From: Paraburkholderia phenoliruptrix
Lineage (GTDB): Bacteria; Pseudomonadota; Gammaproteobacteria; Burkholderiales; Burkholderiaceae
Length of the DNA stretch: 64,000 nt
Reading direction: 5' to 3'
Assembly: GCF_902859825.1 (NCBI RefSeq)
Contig: NZ_CADIKB010000002.1
Span: 62,001 to 126,000 of the forward strand
Shown: positions 1 through 10,747 of the stretch, piece after piece
Position numbering within the stretch: the stretch's first letter is position 1
Layout of the letters: each line of letters opens with the position of its first letter
Made by a program: the position numbers and the translations under genes
Notes under the pieces: model-generated
The model's database searches: none
Told to the model about the DNA's origin: nothing
The model's input: the letters and a program-made list of their open reading frames with translations, nothing else

Positions 1-143
1 ATGAGCGGGGATCGCTGCGCTGTCCTCGCGCGAACAGGCTGAATTCCGTAGGTTGGTTGATTTGGGCGCTGCAATGCTGGCACGCTGTGTGAGCCGCAGC
101 AATGCCGGCTCTTGCCCGCGCGAACAGTAGTGAGACAACCGCG

Positions 144-974
144 ATGCCTTCTTCCCCGCCATCCGACGACAACACCATCGACGACACGCTCGAACATTTC
201 GAGGCCCACGGCGCGCCGCCGCTACCTGCTTCAAACGAGTCAGGCTGGGTCGAGCACCAAGGCGCGCGGATCTGGTATGCGTCTTATGGCACGGGCGCGC
301 CGGTGATTCTGCTGCACGGCGGCCTCGGCCATAGCGGTAACTGGGGTTATCAGGTGCCCGCGCTGCTCGACGCAGGCCACCGCGCGGTAGTGATCGACAG
401 CCGCGGCCATGGCCGCAGCACGCGCGATGCGCGGCCTTACCAATACGAACTGATGGCCTCCGACCTGCTCGCCGTCATGGACAGGCTATCGCTCGCACGC
501 GCCGCCATGGTCGGCTGGAGCGACGGCGCATGCGTGGCGATGGTGCTCGGCATGGTGGCGCCCGAGCGCGTCGCGGGCGTGTTTTTCTTCGGCTGCAATA
601 TGGATCCGGGCGGCACGAAAGAATTGGTCGCGACGCCGGTGATCGAGCGCTGCTTCAACCGCCACCGCCGGGACTATGTGCGACTGTCCGCGACGCCGGA
701 CGACTTCGACCCCTTTGTCGTAGCCGTCAGCGAAATGATGAGGACCGAGCCCAATTACGCCGCGCGCGATCTCGCCCGCATCCGCGTGCCGGTGCTTATT
801 GTGCAAAGCGAACACGACGAGTTCATCAAGCTCGAGCACGCCGAATATCTGGCCCGCAGCATTCCCGGCGCGCAACTGCGGATGTTGCCCGGCGTCAGCC
901 ATTTCGCGCCTCTGCAAAGGCCGGCTTTGTTCAATCGGACGATGCTCGCCTTCACTGCGCGCGTGCTGGCGTGA
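144..974 (+). CDS. alpha/beta-fold hydrolase
   Basis: Probable soluble esterase or lactonase-like hydrolase of the alpha/beta-fold superfamily; the substrate is unknown. Counting from the ATG at 144, the oxyanion motif LHGG is near residue 57, the nucleophile is Ser126 in GWSDG, the acid is Asp225 in SEHDE, and the base is His253 in VSHFAP, so the triad is complete. The length of about 276 residues is normal for the family. An in-frame ATG at 102 would add 14 residues. I prefer 144 because the extra stretch does not resemble the fold, but neither start has a strong ribosome site. No signal peptide is visible. It stands alone on the plus strand, and the first 100 bases of the window hold nothing I can assign. 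Confidence 0.85.
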   Translation: MPSSPPSDDNTIDDTLEHFEAHGAPPLPASNESGWVEHQGARIWYASYGTGAPVILLHGGLGHSGNWGYQVPALLDAGHRAVVIDSRGHGRSTRDARPYQYELMASDLLAVMDRLSLARAAMVGWSDGACVAMVLGMVAPERVAGVFFFGCNMDPGGTKELVATPVIERCFNRHRRDYVRLSATPDDFDPFVVAVSEMMRTEPNYAARDLARIRVPVLIVQSEHDEFIKLEHAEYLARSIPGAQLRMLPGVSHFAPLQRPALFNRTMLAFTARVLA

Positions 975-1343
975 AGGCGGTTTCGACACCGCATACATGC
1001 CTGTAGGGCTGAAACGCCCAAAATTTCACGATGTGACACGCGCCCTTGCTTCGTAAAAAATCATGGTGCGTGGCACAAATCCCTCATTTCGCAATGTCCG
1101 CCGACGTTGCACATCGCAAAATGAAACGCGTAAGCGCTTGATATTGCGCAATTTTTTCGATTCGAGCGAACTGCCTAACACCCGCTTGTGCGGCTGCGGC
1201 CTGACGTAGACTCTTTTACAAGAGGAGGCGATTCATGCGGTGCAGTCGAGTGAGTGGAACAACACGCTGTGAGACGTTCCGGATGCTCCCGCGCGAAGTC
1301 GCCGGAAGACCGCGATTTTCTATTGGCAATTGGGAGACTAAAA
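975..1343. other. intergenic region, no gene seen
   Basis: These 369 bases separate the hydrolase from the small gene that follows. The stretch around 1120-1170 is more AT-rich than its surroundings and could hold the promoter of the small gene, but I cannot point to clear -35 and -10 boxes. Open frames crossing it are shadows. Confidence 0.4.
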
Positions 1344-1571
1344 ATGAAAGGCTTTCGCTTTGGATCGGCTGAGGGCGCGTTCTACATTCTGCCTGGCCAG
1401 GACGGTTGGGAAGCAACCTACGGCAACGACAAACTGGGCGAGTTTTCGAGCCCCCAGCAGGCGGCTGACGATCTCGCGCGCGGCTTGACCTGCCCGCATC
1501 TGTCGGAGGTCGACACGTCGACGCTCGAAATTCCCGAGAAACTGAGCGACTGGGAAATCGTTCACGTTTAA
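1344..1571 (+). CDS. hypothetical protein, 75 aa
   Basis: Small soluble protein of unknown function. The start at 1344 is chosen because GGGAGA lies seven bases upstream; the frame stays open further 5' but the extra residues look non-coding. The protein begins MKGFRFGSAEGAFYI, is acidic towards its end, and has no signal peptide or membrane segment. A phrase like DGWEATYGNDKLGEFSSPQQAADDL suggests a compact fold of the kind found in short conserved Burkholderia proteins, but I cannot name a family. A long perfect hairpin follows its stop codon, which supports it being a separate transcription unit. Confidence 0.7.
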   Translation: MKGFRFGSAEGAFYILPGQDGWEATYGNDKLGEFSSPQQAADDLARGLTCPHLSEVDTSTLEIPEKLSDWEIVHV

Positions 1572-1609
1572 GGGACCGCATGACGCGCGTCCACGTGACA
1601 CAGCCGGAA

Positions 1610-1641
1610 ACGACGATGGCGCTCGAAAGCGCCATCGTCGT
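1610..1641 (+). terminator. 14-bp perfect hairpin between convergent genes
   Basis: The arms 1610-1623 and 1628-1641 pair perfectly around the four-base loop CGAA (TTCG on the other strand). It sits between the stop of the 75-residue gene and the stop of icd, which converge here. There is no good T-run on either side, so it is a stable 3' end structure or bidirectional terminator rather than a textbook one. Confidence 0.6.
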
Positions 1642-1747
1642 GTTGACTGCTTACTTCTGGGCATGCCTCAGTGCGTGCACATTTGCGTGCTCCCGCGCAT
1701 TCAAACGCGCCTCGCACCGCTCGCCCGTCAGCCCACGGCCGACCACC

Positions 1748-4333
<2,586 letters not shown>

Positions 4334-5344
4334 TCAGCCGCCGACCCCATCGCCCTCCCGATAGCTCTGCGCCATCGCGACCACCACCTTGCGCGGTCCT
4401 TCGAATGGGTCGCGGGCGTGCGCCGTCAACATGTTGTCGAGCATCAGCACGTCGCCGGTCTGCCACGGAAACGCAATGCGTTGTGCATCCAGCACGCCCC
4501 GAATCTGCGCGAGCGCGTCGGCTTCGAGCGGCGCGCCGTCGCCGTAATACACATTGCGCGGCACGTTTTCCAGCCCGACGGAGTCGATCAGCGCGTCCTG
4601 CATGTCTTCGTCGAGTGAAGAAAGGTGGAACAGATTCGCCTGGTTGAACCAGACCGGCTCGCCCGTGCGCGGGTGCCGCGCCACCGCCTGGCAGCGCTCG
4701 CGCGTGCGCAGCAGCAGTTCGCCGTCTTCACTGTCGCGCCATTCGCATTCGATGCCGCGCGCGCGACAGATGCGCTCCACCACGGCCGGATCGTCCGAGC
4801 CGAAGGCCTGTTCCCACGGCAAGTCGAGCCCTTGCCCGAAGTTGCGCACGTAAAGCAGTTCGCGGCTCGCAAAGCGCGCGACCAGCGCCGGATCGAGCGC
4901 GCGATACACGGCGCGGCTGTTCGCAATCGGCGTCGCGCCGCCGGAACGCGCGGCGAGCGCGCAGTGAAACCAGATGCGCAGCGGCCATTCGCGCGTGTAG
5001 GACTGTTCGTTATGCAAAGGAATGGAGCGATGCGACGGATATTCCGTCGACGTGTACACCGCGCCTTCCACCTGGCTGCGCGGCGTGGACGCGAATTCAT
5101 AGCCGATCAGCGGATGCCCGAACGAAGCCGCGAAACCTTGAAACACGTCGATCGACTCCACGCGAAAACCCGTGAAGAGCACGCCGCCGGCACGCTCCAG
5201 CCTTTCATCGACAATTGCGCGCAGCAGCGGCGCCGCCTCGCTCAACGACAGGTTCGCGCCCGCGCGCGGCGAGACGACAGTCGGCAGGCCCGGCTGAACG
5301 GAGAGATCGGCCAGCGTGAGTCGCGGCATCGAAAGCATGGTCAT
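4334..5344 (-). CDS. TauD/TfdA-family Fe(II)/2-oxoglutarate dioxygenase, SyrP-like
   Basis: Predicted non-heme iron hydroxylase that uses 2-oxoglutarate and O2. The iron ligands are visible as HNE in the segment IPLHNEQSYT (H-x-D/E) and the distal His in NMLTAHARDPF, followed by the 2-oxoglutarate arginine in GPRKVVVAM. This arrangement, and the overall sequence, resemble SyrP-like amino-acid beta-hydroxylases that act on NRPS-bound substrates, such as the aspartate hydroxylases of Burkholderia siderophores. The start at 5344 is chosen for the AGAGGA ribosome site; the open frame runs 82 codons further without coding character. No NRPS gene is in the window. A possible Fur box lies about 65 bases upstream, so iron control is plausible. 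Confidence 0.85.
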   Translation of the reverse strand: MTMLSMPRLTLADLSVQPGLPTVVSPRAGANLSLSEAAPLLRAIVDERLERAGGVLFTGFRVESIDVFQGFAASFGHPLIGYEFASTPRSQVEGAVYTSTEYPSHRSIPLHNEQSYTREWPLRIWFHCALAARSGGATPIANSRAVYRALDPALVARFASRELLYVRNFGQGLDLPWEQAFGSDDPAVVERICRARGIECEWRDSEDGELLLRTRERCQAVARHPRTGEPVWFNQANLFHLSSLDEDMQDALIDSVGLENVPRNVYYGDGAPLEADALAQIRGVLDAQRIAFPWQTGDVLMLDNMLTAHARDPFEGPRKVVVAMAQSYREGDGVGG

Positions 5345-5409
5345 AGGGCATCCTCTTGCAGTAGCGGCGCGTCGGCGTCGGAAAAGAGACGGTGACAATC
5401 TATCGCAAA

Positions 5410-5428
5410 CGCGAATCATTCTCAATAA
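5410..5428 (-). promoter_or_regulatory. possible Fur box upstream of hydroxylase
   Basis: On the minus strand this reads TGAGAATGATTCGCG, which matches about 10 of 14 positions of the 7-1-7 Fur pattern TGATAAT-N-ATTATCA. It lies 66 bases upstream of the hydroxylase start. The second half-site is poor. Confidence 0.4.
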
Positions 5429-5637
5429 CGATCTGCAAATTGGCCCACAGGCTGTGACAGCATTGCCGTTGAGCATTCCCAGAAGGGTTCCGACTTTGCC
5501 GCTGAGCGGCCGCCTGGAATCTGGTACAACCGATAGTTGTGCCGCCCCTCGCCGCATGGGCAAATAAGCGCCGTGGACGGTGCGGTGCACATGACACGAC
5601 GAGTTTCCGACTACCCCTGTTCTAGCTGGAGCAACCG

Positions 5638-5946
5638 ATGGCTCATGCCTACCTGCAGGTAATCGCCCACTTTTTCGCCAAGCCCGGTCAGGGCGACGCG
5701 ATCGTCGAGCCTCTGAGCGAACTCGCCGCGGCTACCCGCGCGGAGCCGAAGAATCTCTACTACGAGTTTTTCCGTTCGCCGCTCGCGCCGGATCACTTCG
5801 TGATTCTCGAGCAGTACAGCGACGCCAATGGGCTCGCCGAGCATCGCGACACCGAGCATTTCCAGCGGCTGGGTTTCGGCACGATCATTCCCATGCTCGA
5901 GCGGCGCGAGGTGTCGAGCCATATGGTGTCGGGAGACGCGACATGA
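5638..5946 (+). CDS. antibiotic biosynthesis monooxygenase-like (ABM) protein
   Basis: A 102-residue ferredoxin-fold protein of the ABM/quinol monooxygenase type. The core pattern is visible: an N-terminal strand (YLQVIAHFFAKPGQGD), the LYYEFFRSP strand, the FVILEQYSD strand and HRDTEHFQR near the end, which carries the usual conserved His. Such proteins oxidise quinols or small aromatics without a cofactor, or act in breakdown of similar compounds. It overlaps the start of the following alcohol dehydrogenase by four bases (ATGA), so the two are translationally coupled and probably act on the same compound. The ribosome site GGAGCAACCG precedes the ATG. Confidence 0.82.
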   Translation: MAHAYLQVIAHFFAKPGQGDAIVEPLSELAAATRAEPKNLYYEFFRSPLAPDHFVILEQYSDANGLAEHRDTEHFQRLGFGTIIPMLERREVSSHMVSGDAT

Positions 5947-7103
5947 ACGCATTCCGCTTTCAGACGGTGCCGACGCTCGTCGTCGAGTTCGGCGCGGCGC
6001 GCCGGCTGGGCGCGTTGTTGCGGGCGCAATTTCCGGCGCTCGAGCGCTTGTGCGTGGTGACGGACGGCTTTCTGCACCGGAGCGGCCTCCTGAACCCGGC
6101 GCTTGCCGACCTGGCGGCACATGGCTGGAATGCGACCGTGATCGACGACGTCATCGCCGATCCGCCCGAGCCTGTCGTGCTCGAAGCGACAGCCCGGGCG
6201 CGCAACGCCCGCGCCGAAATCGTGCTCGGACTGGGCGGCGGCTCGTCGATGGACGTCGCCAAGCTCATCGCAGTGCTGGCTCCGCAGCGACAACAGCCGC
6301 TTGGCGACATGTACGGCGTGAACAAGGTCGCGGTGCCGCGCCTGCCGCTCGTGCAGATGCCGACCACCGCAGGGACCGGCTCGGAAGTCACGGCAGTGTC
6401 GATTGTCACGGTCGGCGAGGCGAAGAAAATGGGCGTCGTGGCGCCGCAGCTGATCGCCGATCTCGCCATTCTCGACGCCGAACTCACGCTGGGCTTGCCC
6501 GTCGCGGCGACGGCGGCGACGGGCATCGACGCCATGGTTCACGCAATCGAGGCGTACACGTCAGCGCATTTGAAAAATCCCGTCTCGGACATGCTCGCGA
6601 TCAAGGCGCTGGACCTGCTGTCGCGCAACCTGCTGCCCGCGTGCGAGGACGGCTCGAATCGCGCGGCGCGGGAGGCCATGCTGCTCGGCGCGACTTTCGC
6701 GGGACAGGCGTTTGCGAACTCGCCGGTCGCGGCCGTGCATGCGCTCGCTTATCCGATCGGCGGCATTTATCACGTGCCGCATGGACTGTCGAACGCGCTC
6801 GTGCTGCCGCATGTCTTGCGATTTAACGCCGAGTCCGCGGCGCATCTTTATGCCGAACTCGCGGACGTCGTGGTGCCCGGCGTGTCGGGCAGCGCTCCTC
6901 GCAAGACGAATGCGCTGATCGAGAGACTTGAACAGATGATCGCGGCAACGGGCATTCCGGCGCAATTGCGCGACGTGGGCATCGCGCGCGAAGGGCTCGA
7001 ACAGATGGCCAGCGACGCCATGTTGCAGACGCGACTGCTCGTGAACAACCCGCGGCCTGTCAGCGAGGACGACGCGCTCGCGATCTATACCGCGGCGTTT
7101 TGA
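5943..7103 (+). CDS. iron-containing alcohol dehydrogenase
   Basis: NAD(P)-dependent oxidoreductase of the group III (Fe-ADH) family, 386 residues. The cofactor motif GGGSSMD is at residues 98-104 and MPTTAGTGSEVT at 139-150. The metal ligands are Asp196, His200, His266 and His280, so the site is complete. It may be an alcohol dehydrogenase or a maleylacetate reductase-like enzyme; the sequence alone does not decide. It begins inside the stop of the ABM-type monooxygenase gene, which makes a two-gene operon. The pair would fit conversion of an aromatic or quinol-derived intermediate. Confidence 0.92.
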   Translation: MNAFRFQTVPTLVVEFGAARRLGALLRAQFPALERLCVVTDGFLHRSGLLNPALADLAAHGWNATVIDDVIADPPEPVVLEATARARNARAEIVLGLGGGSSMDVAKLIAVLAPQRQQPLGDMYGVNKVAVPRLPLVQMPTTAGTGSEVTAVSIVTVGEAKKMGVVAPQLIADLAILDAELTLGLPVAATAATGIDAMVHAIEAYTSAHLKNPVSDMLAIKALDLLSRNLLPACEDGSNRAAREAMLLGATFAGQAFANSPVAAVHALAYPIGGIYHVPHGLSNALVLPHVLRFNAESAAHLYAELADVVVPGVSGSAPRKTNALIERLEQMIAATGIPAQLRDVGIAREGLEQMASDAMLQTRLLVNNPRPVSEDDALAIYTAAF

Positions 7104-7324
7104 TCTGTCCGCGCGCCGTTACGTCGAAGCGTGCGCGTTACGTAGCGTGGGGCGGAACATCGGCGCGCGACCGCTCGGGCGCCAGGCAAATTTCCGTATT
7201 TAATTCTGCTACTCTGCAACGCGGCGAGATTTAATTTCCCGTTTCCCGCCATCTGCGTTGTTAAACACCGATGGCGCGGACCTTGCAGAGACGTCTCCGT
7301 TAATTGTCGTTCAACGGGGACATC

Positions 7325-8956
7325 ATGATCAAATTGGCTGGCCGCACGGCTATCGCTGTCGCGACGTCGACATTGCTCGCGCTTTATGGCTGCGGGTCGA
7401 CTCTCAATACACCAGGCACGAGCGCACTCACGCCAAACACGAGCGGGCTCGGTGGCGGAGGGTTGGGCGGCACATCGGGAAGTTCGGGCGGATCGGGGAC
7501 TTCGGGGACTTCGGGGACTTCGGGGACTTCGGGGACTTCGGGAACTTCGGGAACTTCGGGGACTTCGGGGACTTCGGGGACTTCGGGGACTTCCGGCACT
7601 TCCGGCACTTCCGGTACTTCCGGTACTTCCGGTACTTCCGGTACTTCCGGTACTTCCGGTACTTCCGGTACTTCCGGTACTTCCGGTACTTCCGGTACTT
7701 CCGGTACTTCCGGTACTTCGGGCACTTCCGGTACTTCCGGCACCTCCTCCACGCCAATCGGTCACGTGGTCATCAACGCCAGCAACCTCATTACCGCTGT
7801 CGGCACAACCGTCGCCGATACCGGCAGCAAAGTCGCCGGCACATCGGTGCCGGGCGTCGGCAGCACGACCACCGCGGGCCTCGGCAACACCATCACCGAT
7901 CTCGGCAACGCGGTGAAGTCGCTCGGCGACGGCACGGCCGCCGGCCTCGGTGCAGTCGGTAGCTCGGCGAATCCGCTCAACCCGACGGTCGGTTCCACGT
8001 CCGGCGTTCTGTCGAATACGGCTGCCGCGGTGACCTCGCTCGGCGGCGCGGTCACGGGCCTCGGCAGCGGACAGCTCGCGCCGCTGGCGCCGCTCACGTC
8101 GACGCTTGGCACCGCCGTCGGCGGAGTGGGCGGCGGGCTCGGCGCCACCGGCTCGAGACTGAACACCACGGTAGCCGGCACGCCGGTCCAACAGGTCGAG
8201 GCGCAACTCAGCTCAGCCATCAATCCGATCACCCTCGCCGTCTCGAACACGACGCAGACCATCGGCAACGCAACCGGACTCGGCTCGCCGCTGAATACCT
8301 TGCTCAGCACGGTCGGCAACGGACTCGACGCGGCCGGCGTCAGCGTCAGCGCGGCCACGGGCGATCAGGTCGGCAAAGACGTCGGCGGAGTTGTCAGTCA
8401 GCTCGGAAAGACCGTCACGAGCACCGGCGGACTGTTCACGGGAGCGACGACCAGCCCGCTCGCGCCGCTCACCGGCGTGCTCGGGCCCATCGGCGGCACG
8501 AGCGCAAGCGGCGGCGCGCCCATTCCGCCTTTGACGGGCCTGATCGGCAACCTGGGCTCGTTGGGCGGCAGCACGGGTGCCAGCACGCCTGGCGGCGTCG
8601 CGAGCCTGCTCGCGCCGGTTACTGCACTGCTCGGCAACGCGGGCTCATTGGCCGGCAACAGCGGAACCGGCGGCTCGAGTGGCACGGGCGGCACGGGCGC
8701 AACTGGCGGCGCCGCAACAGCAGGCGGCCCGCTTGCACCCGTCGCCACACTCGTCGGATCGCTGACATCGGCGGCCGGCGCACTCGGCGGATCGCACAGC
8801 GGCACGGCGGCCAATCCGGTCACGGGGCTCGTTACCGGCTTGACGGGCGGATCGGGCGGCGGATCAGGGGGCGGCACAACGTCAAGCACTAACCCGCTTG
8901 CGCCGGTGACCAGCCTCGTCGGCGGATTGCTCGGCGGCGTGTCCCCCACAAAATAA
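7325..8956 (+). CDS. collagen-like Gly-Thr-Ser repeat lipoprotein
   Basis: Exported lipoprotein with a low-complexity repeat. The start at 7325 follows GGGGA; an upstream TTG at 7304 is in frame but unlikely. The N-terminus has a basic-hydrophobic signal and a lipobox-like LYGC at about residue 22. Residues 58-141 are 28 exact Gly-Thr-Ser units, a Gly-X-Y pattern as in bacterial collagen-like proteins. The rest (about 400 residues) is Gly/Thr/Ser/Ala/Leu-rich with recurring patterns such as [24 protein letters not shown] and [16 protein letters not shown]. It is probably surface-anchored, with a role in adhesion or biofilm; this is inference. There is no catalytic domain. The repeat tract is likely to vary in length between strains. 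Confidence 0.85.
   Translation: MIKLAGRTAIAVATSTLLALYGCGSTLNTPGTSALTPNTSGLGGGGLGGTSGSSGGSGTSGTSGTSGTSGTSGTSGTSGTSGTSGTSGTSGTSGTSGTSGTSGTSGTSGTSGTSGTSGTSGTSGTSGTSGTSGTSGTSGTSSTPIGHVVINASNLITAVGTTVADTGSKVAGTSVPGVGSTTTAGLGNTITDLGNAVKSLGDGTAAGLGAVGSSANPLNPTVGSTSGVLSNTAAAVTSLGGAVTGLGSGQLAPLAPLTSTLGTAVGGVGGGLGATGSRLNTTVAGTPVQQVEAQLSSAINPITLAVSNTTQTIGNATGLGSPLNTLLSTVGNGLDAAGVSVSAATGDQVGKDVGGVVSQLGKTVTSTGGLFTGATTSPLAPLTGVLGPIGGTSASGGAPIPPLTGLIGNLGSLGGSTGASTPGGVASLLAPVTALLGNAGSLAGNSGTGGSSGTGGTGATGGAATAGGPLAPVATLVGSLTSAAGALGGSHSGTAANPVTGLVTGLTGGSGGGSGGGTTSSTNPLAPVTSLVGGLLGGVSPTK
7496..7747 (+). repeat. 28 tandem 9-bp units coding Gly-Thr-Ser
   Basis: 252 bases of perfect 9-base periodicity inside the lipoprotein gene. 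The first ten units use GGG/GGA-ACT-TCG and the later ones mostly GGT-ACT-TCC, so the array grew by at least two separate expansions. Unit length is a multiple of three, so changes in copy number keep the frame. Confidence 0.97.
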
Positions 8957-8970
8957 GTAGTAGCCCGAAA

Positions 8971-9003
8971 CGGTCGGGCCCACAACAATATAACGCCCGA
9001 CCG
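8971..9003 (+). terminator. inverted repeat after repeat lipoprotein
   Basis: CGGTCGGGC (8971-8979) pairs with GCCCGACCG (8995-9003) around a 15-base loop, just after the stop codon. A T-run is missing, so this is a weak terminator candidate. Confidence 0.4.
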
Positions 9004-9028
9004 CTTATGTCATGACGACGAGGATGAC

Positions 9029-10297
9029 ATGACCTCCAGCATCGATACACTCGCGCATGTCGACGACCCGGCTCCGCATTCGGCAACGCCCTTTACGGTG
9101 GGCCTCGCCGGCATGGCGGCCTGCCTGCTGACGCTCTGGCTGGTACGCGACAGCACCGCGCTGGACGGCGCCGCGCGCAGCACCGTGGCCTGTCTCGCGA
9201 TCATCGCAACGGTGGCCGCTTATGAGTTGTTCGTCGCGCGCGTCTATTTGCGCCCGAGCGCGGGGCTCGCGCGTCGGGGCATCCGCACGCTCAGCATCGC
9301 GCGCGTCGCGATGCGCCTCACGGCGCTCGCCTGCGTCTATGCAGGTATAGGCACGATCTACTGGCTCTTGCCCGAATATCATGGCGCGTTCTACAAGCCG
9401 TTCTGGTCGCTGATCGCGACACTCGCCCCTTATGAGGCAGTAGCCGCGCCGCTCTACTTCGCGTGGATGGACACGCATCAACGCGAAATAGACGATGCGT
9501 ATCTGCTCCTCGCGCGCCTGCTGTTACGCGGCGAGCGTCCCTCGAACTGGCGGCCCCTGCGCGAAATGCTGGCCGGCTGGATGGTCAAAGCGTTCTTCCT
9601 GCCGCTGATGACGGTCTATCTCTCCACCAATGCCGCTCAACTCGACACGTCCCTTTCCGCCGCACTGAACGCGCCGTTCTCTCTGGCAACGTTTCGCTTC
9701 ATGTACGACCTGTCGTTTGCAATGGATCTGATGTTCGGCACAGTCGGCTATCTGTGCACGCTTCGCATCCTGGACAGCCACGTGCGCAGCGCCGAGCCGA
9801 CCGCGCTCGGCTGGCTCGTTGCGCTGATCTGTTATCAGCCGTTCTGGTCGCTGATTTCCAGCCAGTACATCCGTTATGAAGGTTCCGTGTTCTGGGACAA
9901 CTGGCTCATGTCCATGCCGGTGCTTCGCATCATGTGGGGCGCCGCGATCGTCGCGCTGTTGCTGTGCTATGCGTGCGCGACGATCTCTTTCGGATTGCGG
10001 TTTTCCAATCTGACCAACCGCGGCATCATCACTTCCGGCCCCTATCGTCTGACGAAACATCCTGCCTATATCGCCAAGAACCTGTCGTACTGGATGGTGT
10101 CCGTGCCGTTTGTCGAACCCCTGGGTTGGCGAGCCGCGCTCTCGCATTGCGCAGCGCTCGTCGCCGTCAACCTGATCTATTTCGTGCGCGCGAGAACCGA
10201 AGAAAGACACCTGATGAGCGATCCGGATTACCGCGCATACGCCGAATGGATCGACAGAAATGGGCTCTTTGCCAGGATGGCCCGCGCGCTCCGCTAG
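9029..10297 (+). CDS. polytopic membrane protein with ICMT/PEMT-like C-terminus
   Basis: 422 residues, mostly hydrophobic, with about ten predicted membrane segments. The C-terminal part carries the isoprenylcysteine/phospholipid methyltransferase signature: GPYRLTKHPAYIAKNL at about residues 334-349, and RARTEERHLMSDPDYRAYAEW near the end, with the paired Glu and Arg that bind S-adenosylmethionine. It probably methylates a lipid-like or prenylated substrate in the inner membrane; the substrate is not known. The N-terminal half is unrelated to the short ICMT enzymes and may be a membrane anchor or transporter-like domain. It follows the repeat lipoprotein on the same strand with a 72-base gap. 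Confidence 0.8.
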   Translation: MTSSIDTLAHVDDPAPHSATPFTVGLAGMAACLLTLWLVRDSTALDGAARSTVACLAIIATVAAYELFVARVYLRPSAGLARRGIRTLSIARVAMRLTALACVYAGIGTIYWLLPEYHGAFYKPFWSLIATLAPYEAVAAPLYFAWMDTHQREIDDAYLLLARLLLRGERPSNWRPLREMLAGWMVKAFFLPLMTVYLSTNAAQLDTSLSAALNAPFSLATFRFMYDLSFAMDLMFGTVGYLCTLRILDSHVRSAEPTALGWLVALICYQPFWSLISSQYIRYEGSVFWDNWLMSMPVLRIMWGAAIVALLLCYACATISFGLRFSNLTNRGIITSGPYRLTKHPAYIAKNLSYWMVSVPFVEPLGWRAALSHCAALVAVNLIYFVRARTEERHLMSDPDYRAYAEWIDRNGLFARMARALR

Positions 10298-10371
10298 GAG
10301 CAACAACCCGAATGCGCGAGCCTCTTTCGGCTCGCTGACTCAGTGCCCCGAATCGATTCGCAGGAGGCAAT

Positions 10372-10743
10372 TTGACCGGACAAACAACTTTCAATAGCAT
10401 CGTCAGCCACGCAACTCAGCGACTGCCCTATCCGTACAGTCAAGCAAGCCGGCCAATGCTACAGATCCCCCTCTCCGATGCCGACTGGGCACGAGTCCAA
10501 AGCCTCTTTCCGGAGCAGGTATCCACTCGCGGACGCCCCCGCCGCAGCGATCGCGAGATCCTCAACGCGATACTCTGGCTGCAGCAAACGAATGAAAAGT
10601 GGCACAGACTGCCCGGCACGTTTCCGCCGCAGCAGACGTGCTATCTGCGATACATGGCGTGGAAGAAGTCAGGCGTGCTCGATCAGGTAAACGAGCGTCT
10701 GCCCCAGTGCAATCTCAAACACGCGGCGGGTGACGGCAGCTAG
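10372..10743 (+). CDS. DUF4096 / IS4-IS5 transposase N-terminal domain protein
   Basis: 123-residue protein starting at TTG, with AGGAGG four to five bases upstream; an ATG at 10456 is the alternative start. The segment SDADWARVQSLFP followed by RGRPRRSDREILNAILW and a tryptophan-rich WHRLPGTFPPQQTCYLRYMAW is the helix-turn-helix domain found at the front of IS4/IS5-family transposases. The DDE catalytic part is missing and no inverted repeats are evident nearby. It is either a remnant or a stand-alone DNA-binding protein, as such short forms recur in Burkholderiaceae. Its stop lies four bases from the stop of the convergent sensor kinase gene. Confidence 0.7.
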   Translation: MTGQTTFNSIVSHATQRLPYPYSQASRPMLQIPLSDADWARVQSLFPEQVSTRGRPRRSDREILNAILWLQQTNEKWHRLPGTFPPQQTCYLRYMAWKKSGVLDQVNERLPQCNLKHAAGDGS

Positions 10744-10747
10744 CTTG

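Noticed and set aside
7384-7752. Open frames on the other strand and in other frames across the GTS repeat, coding for Pro-Glu-Val and Arg-Lys-Tyr repeats.
   Set aside because: A 9-base repeat without stop codons keeps all frames open. Only the plus frame has a signal peptide, a ribosome site and a normal protein on both sides.
10372-10743. A complete insertion sequence around the DUF4096 protein.
   Set aside because: The DDE domain is missing and I see no terminal inverted repeats or target duplication.
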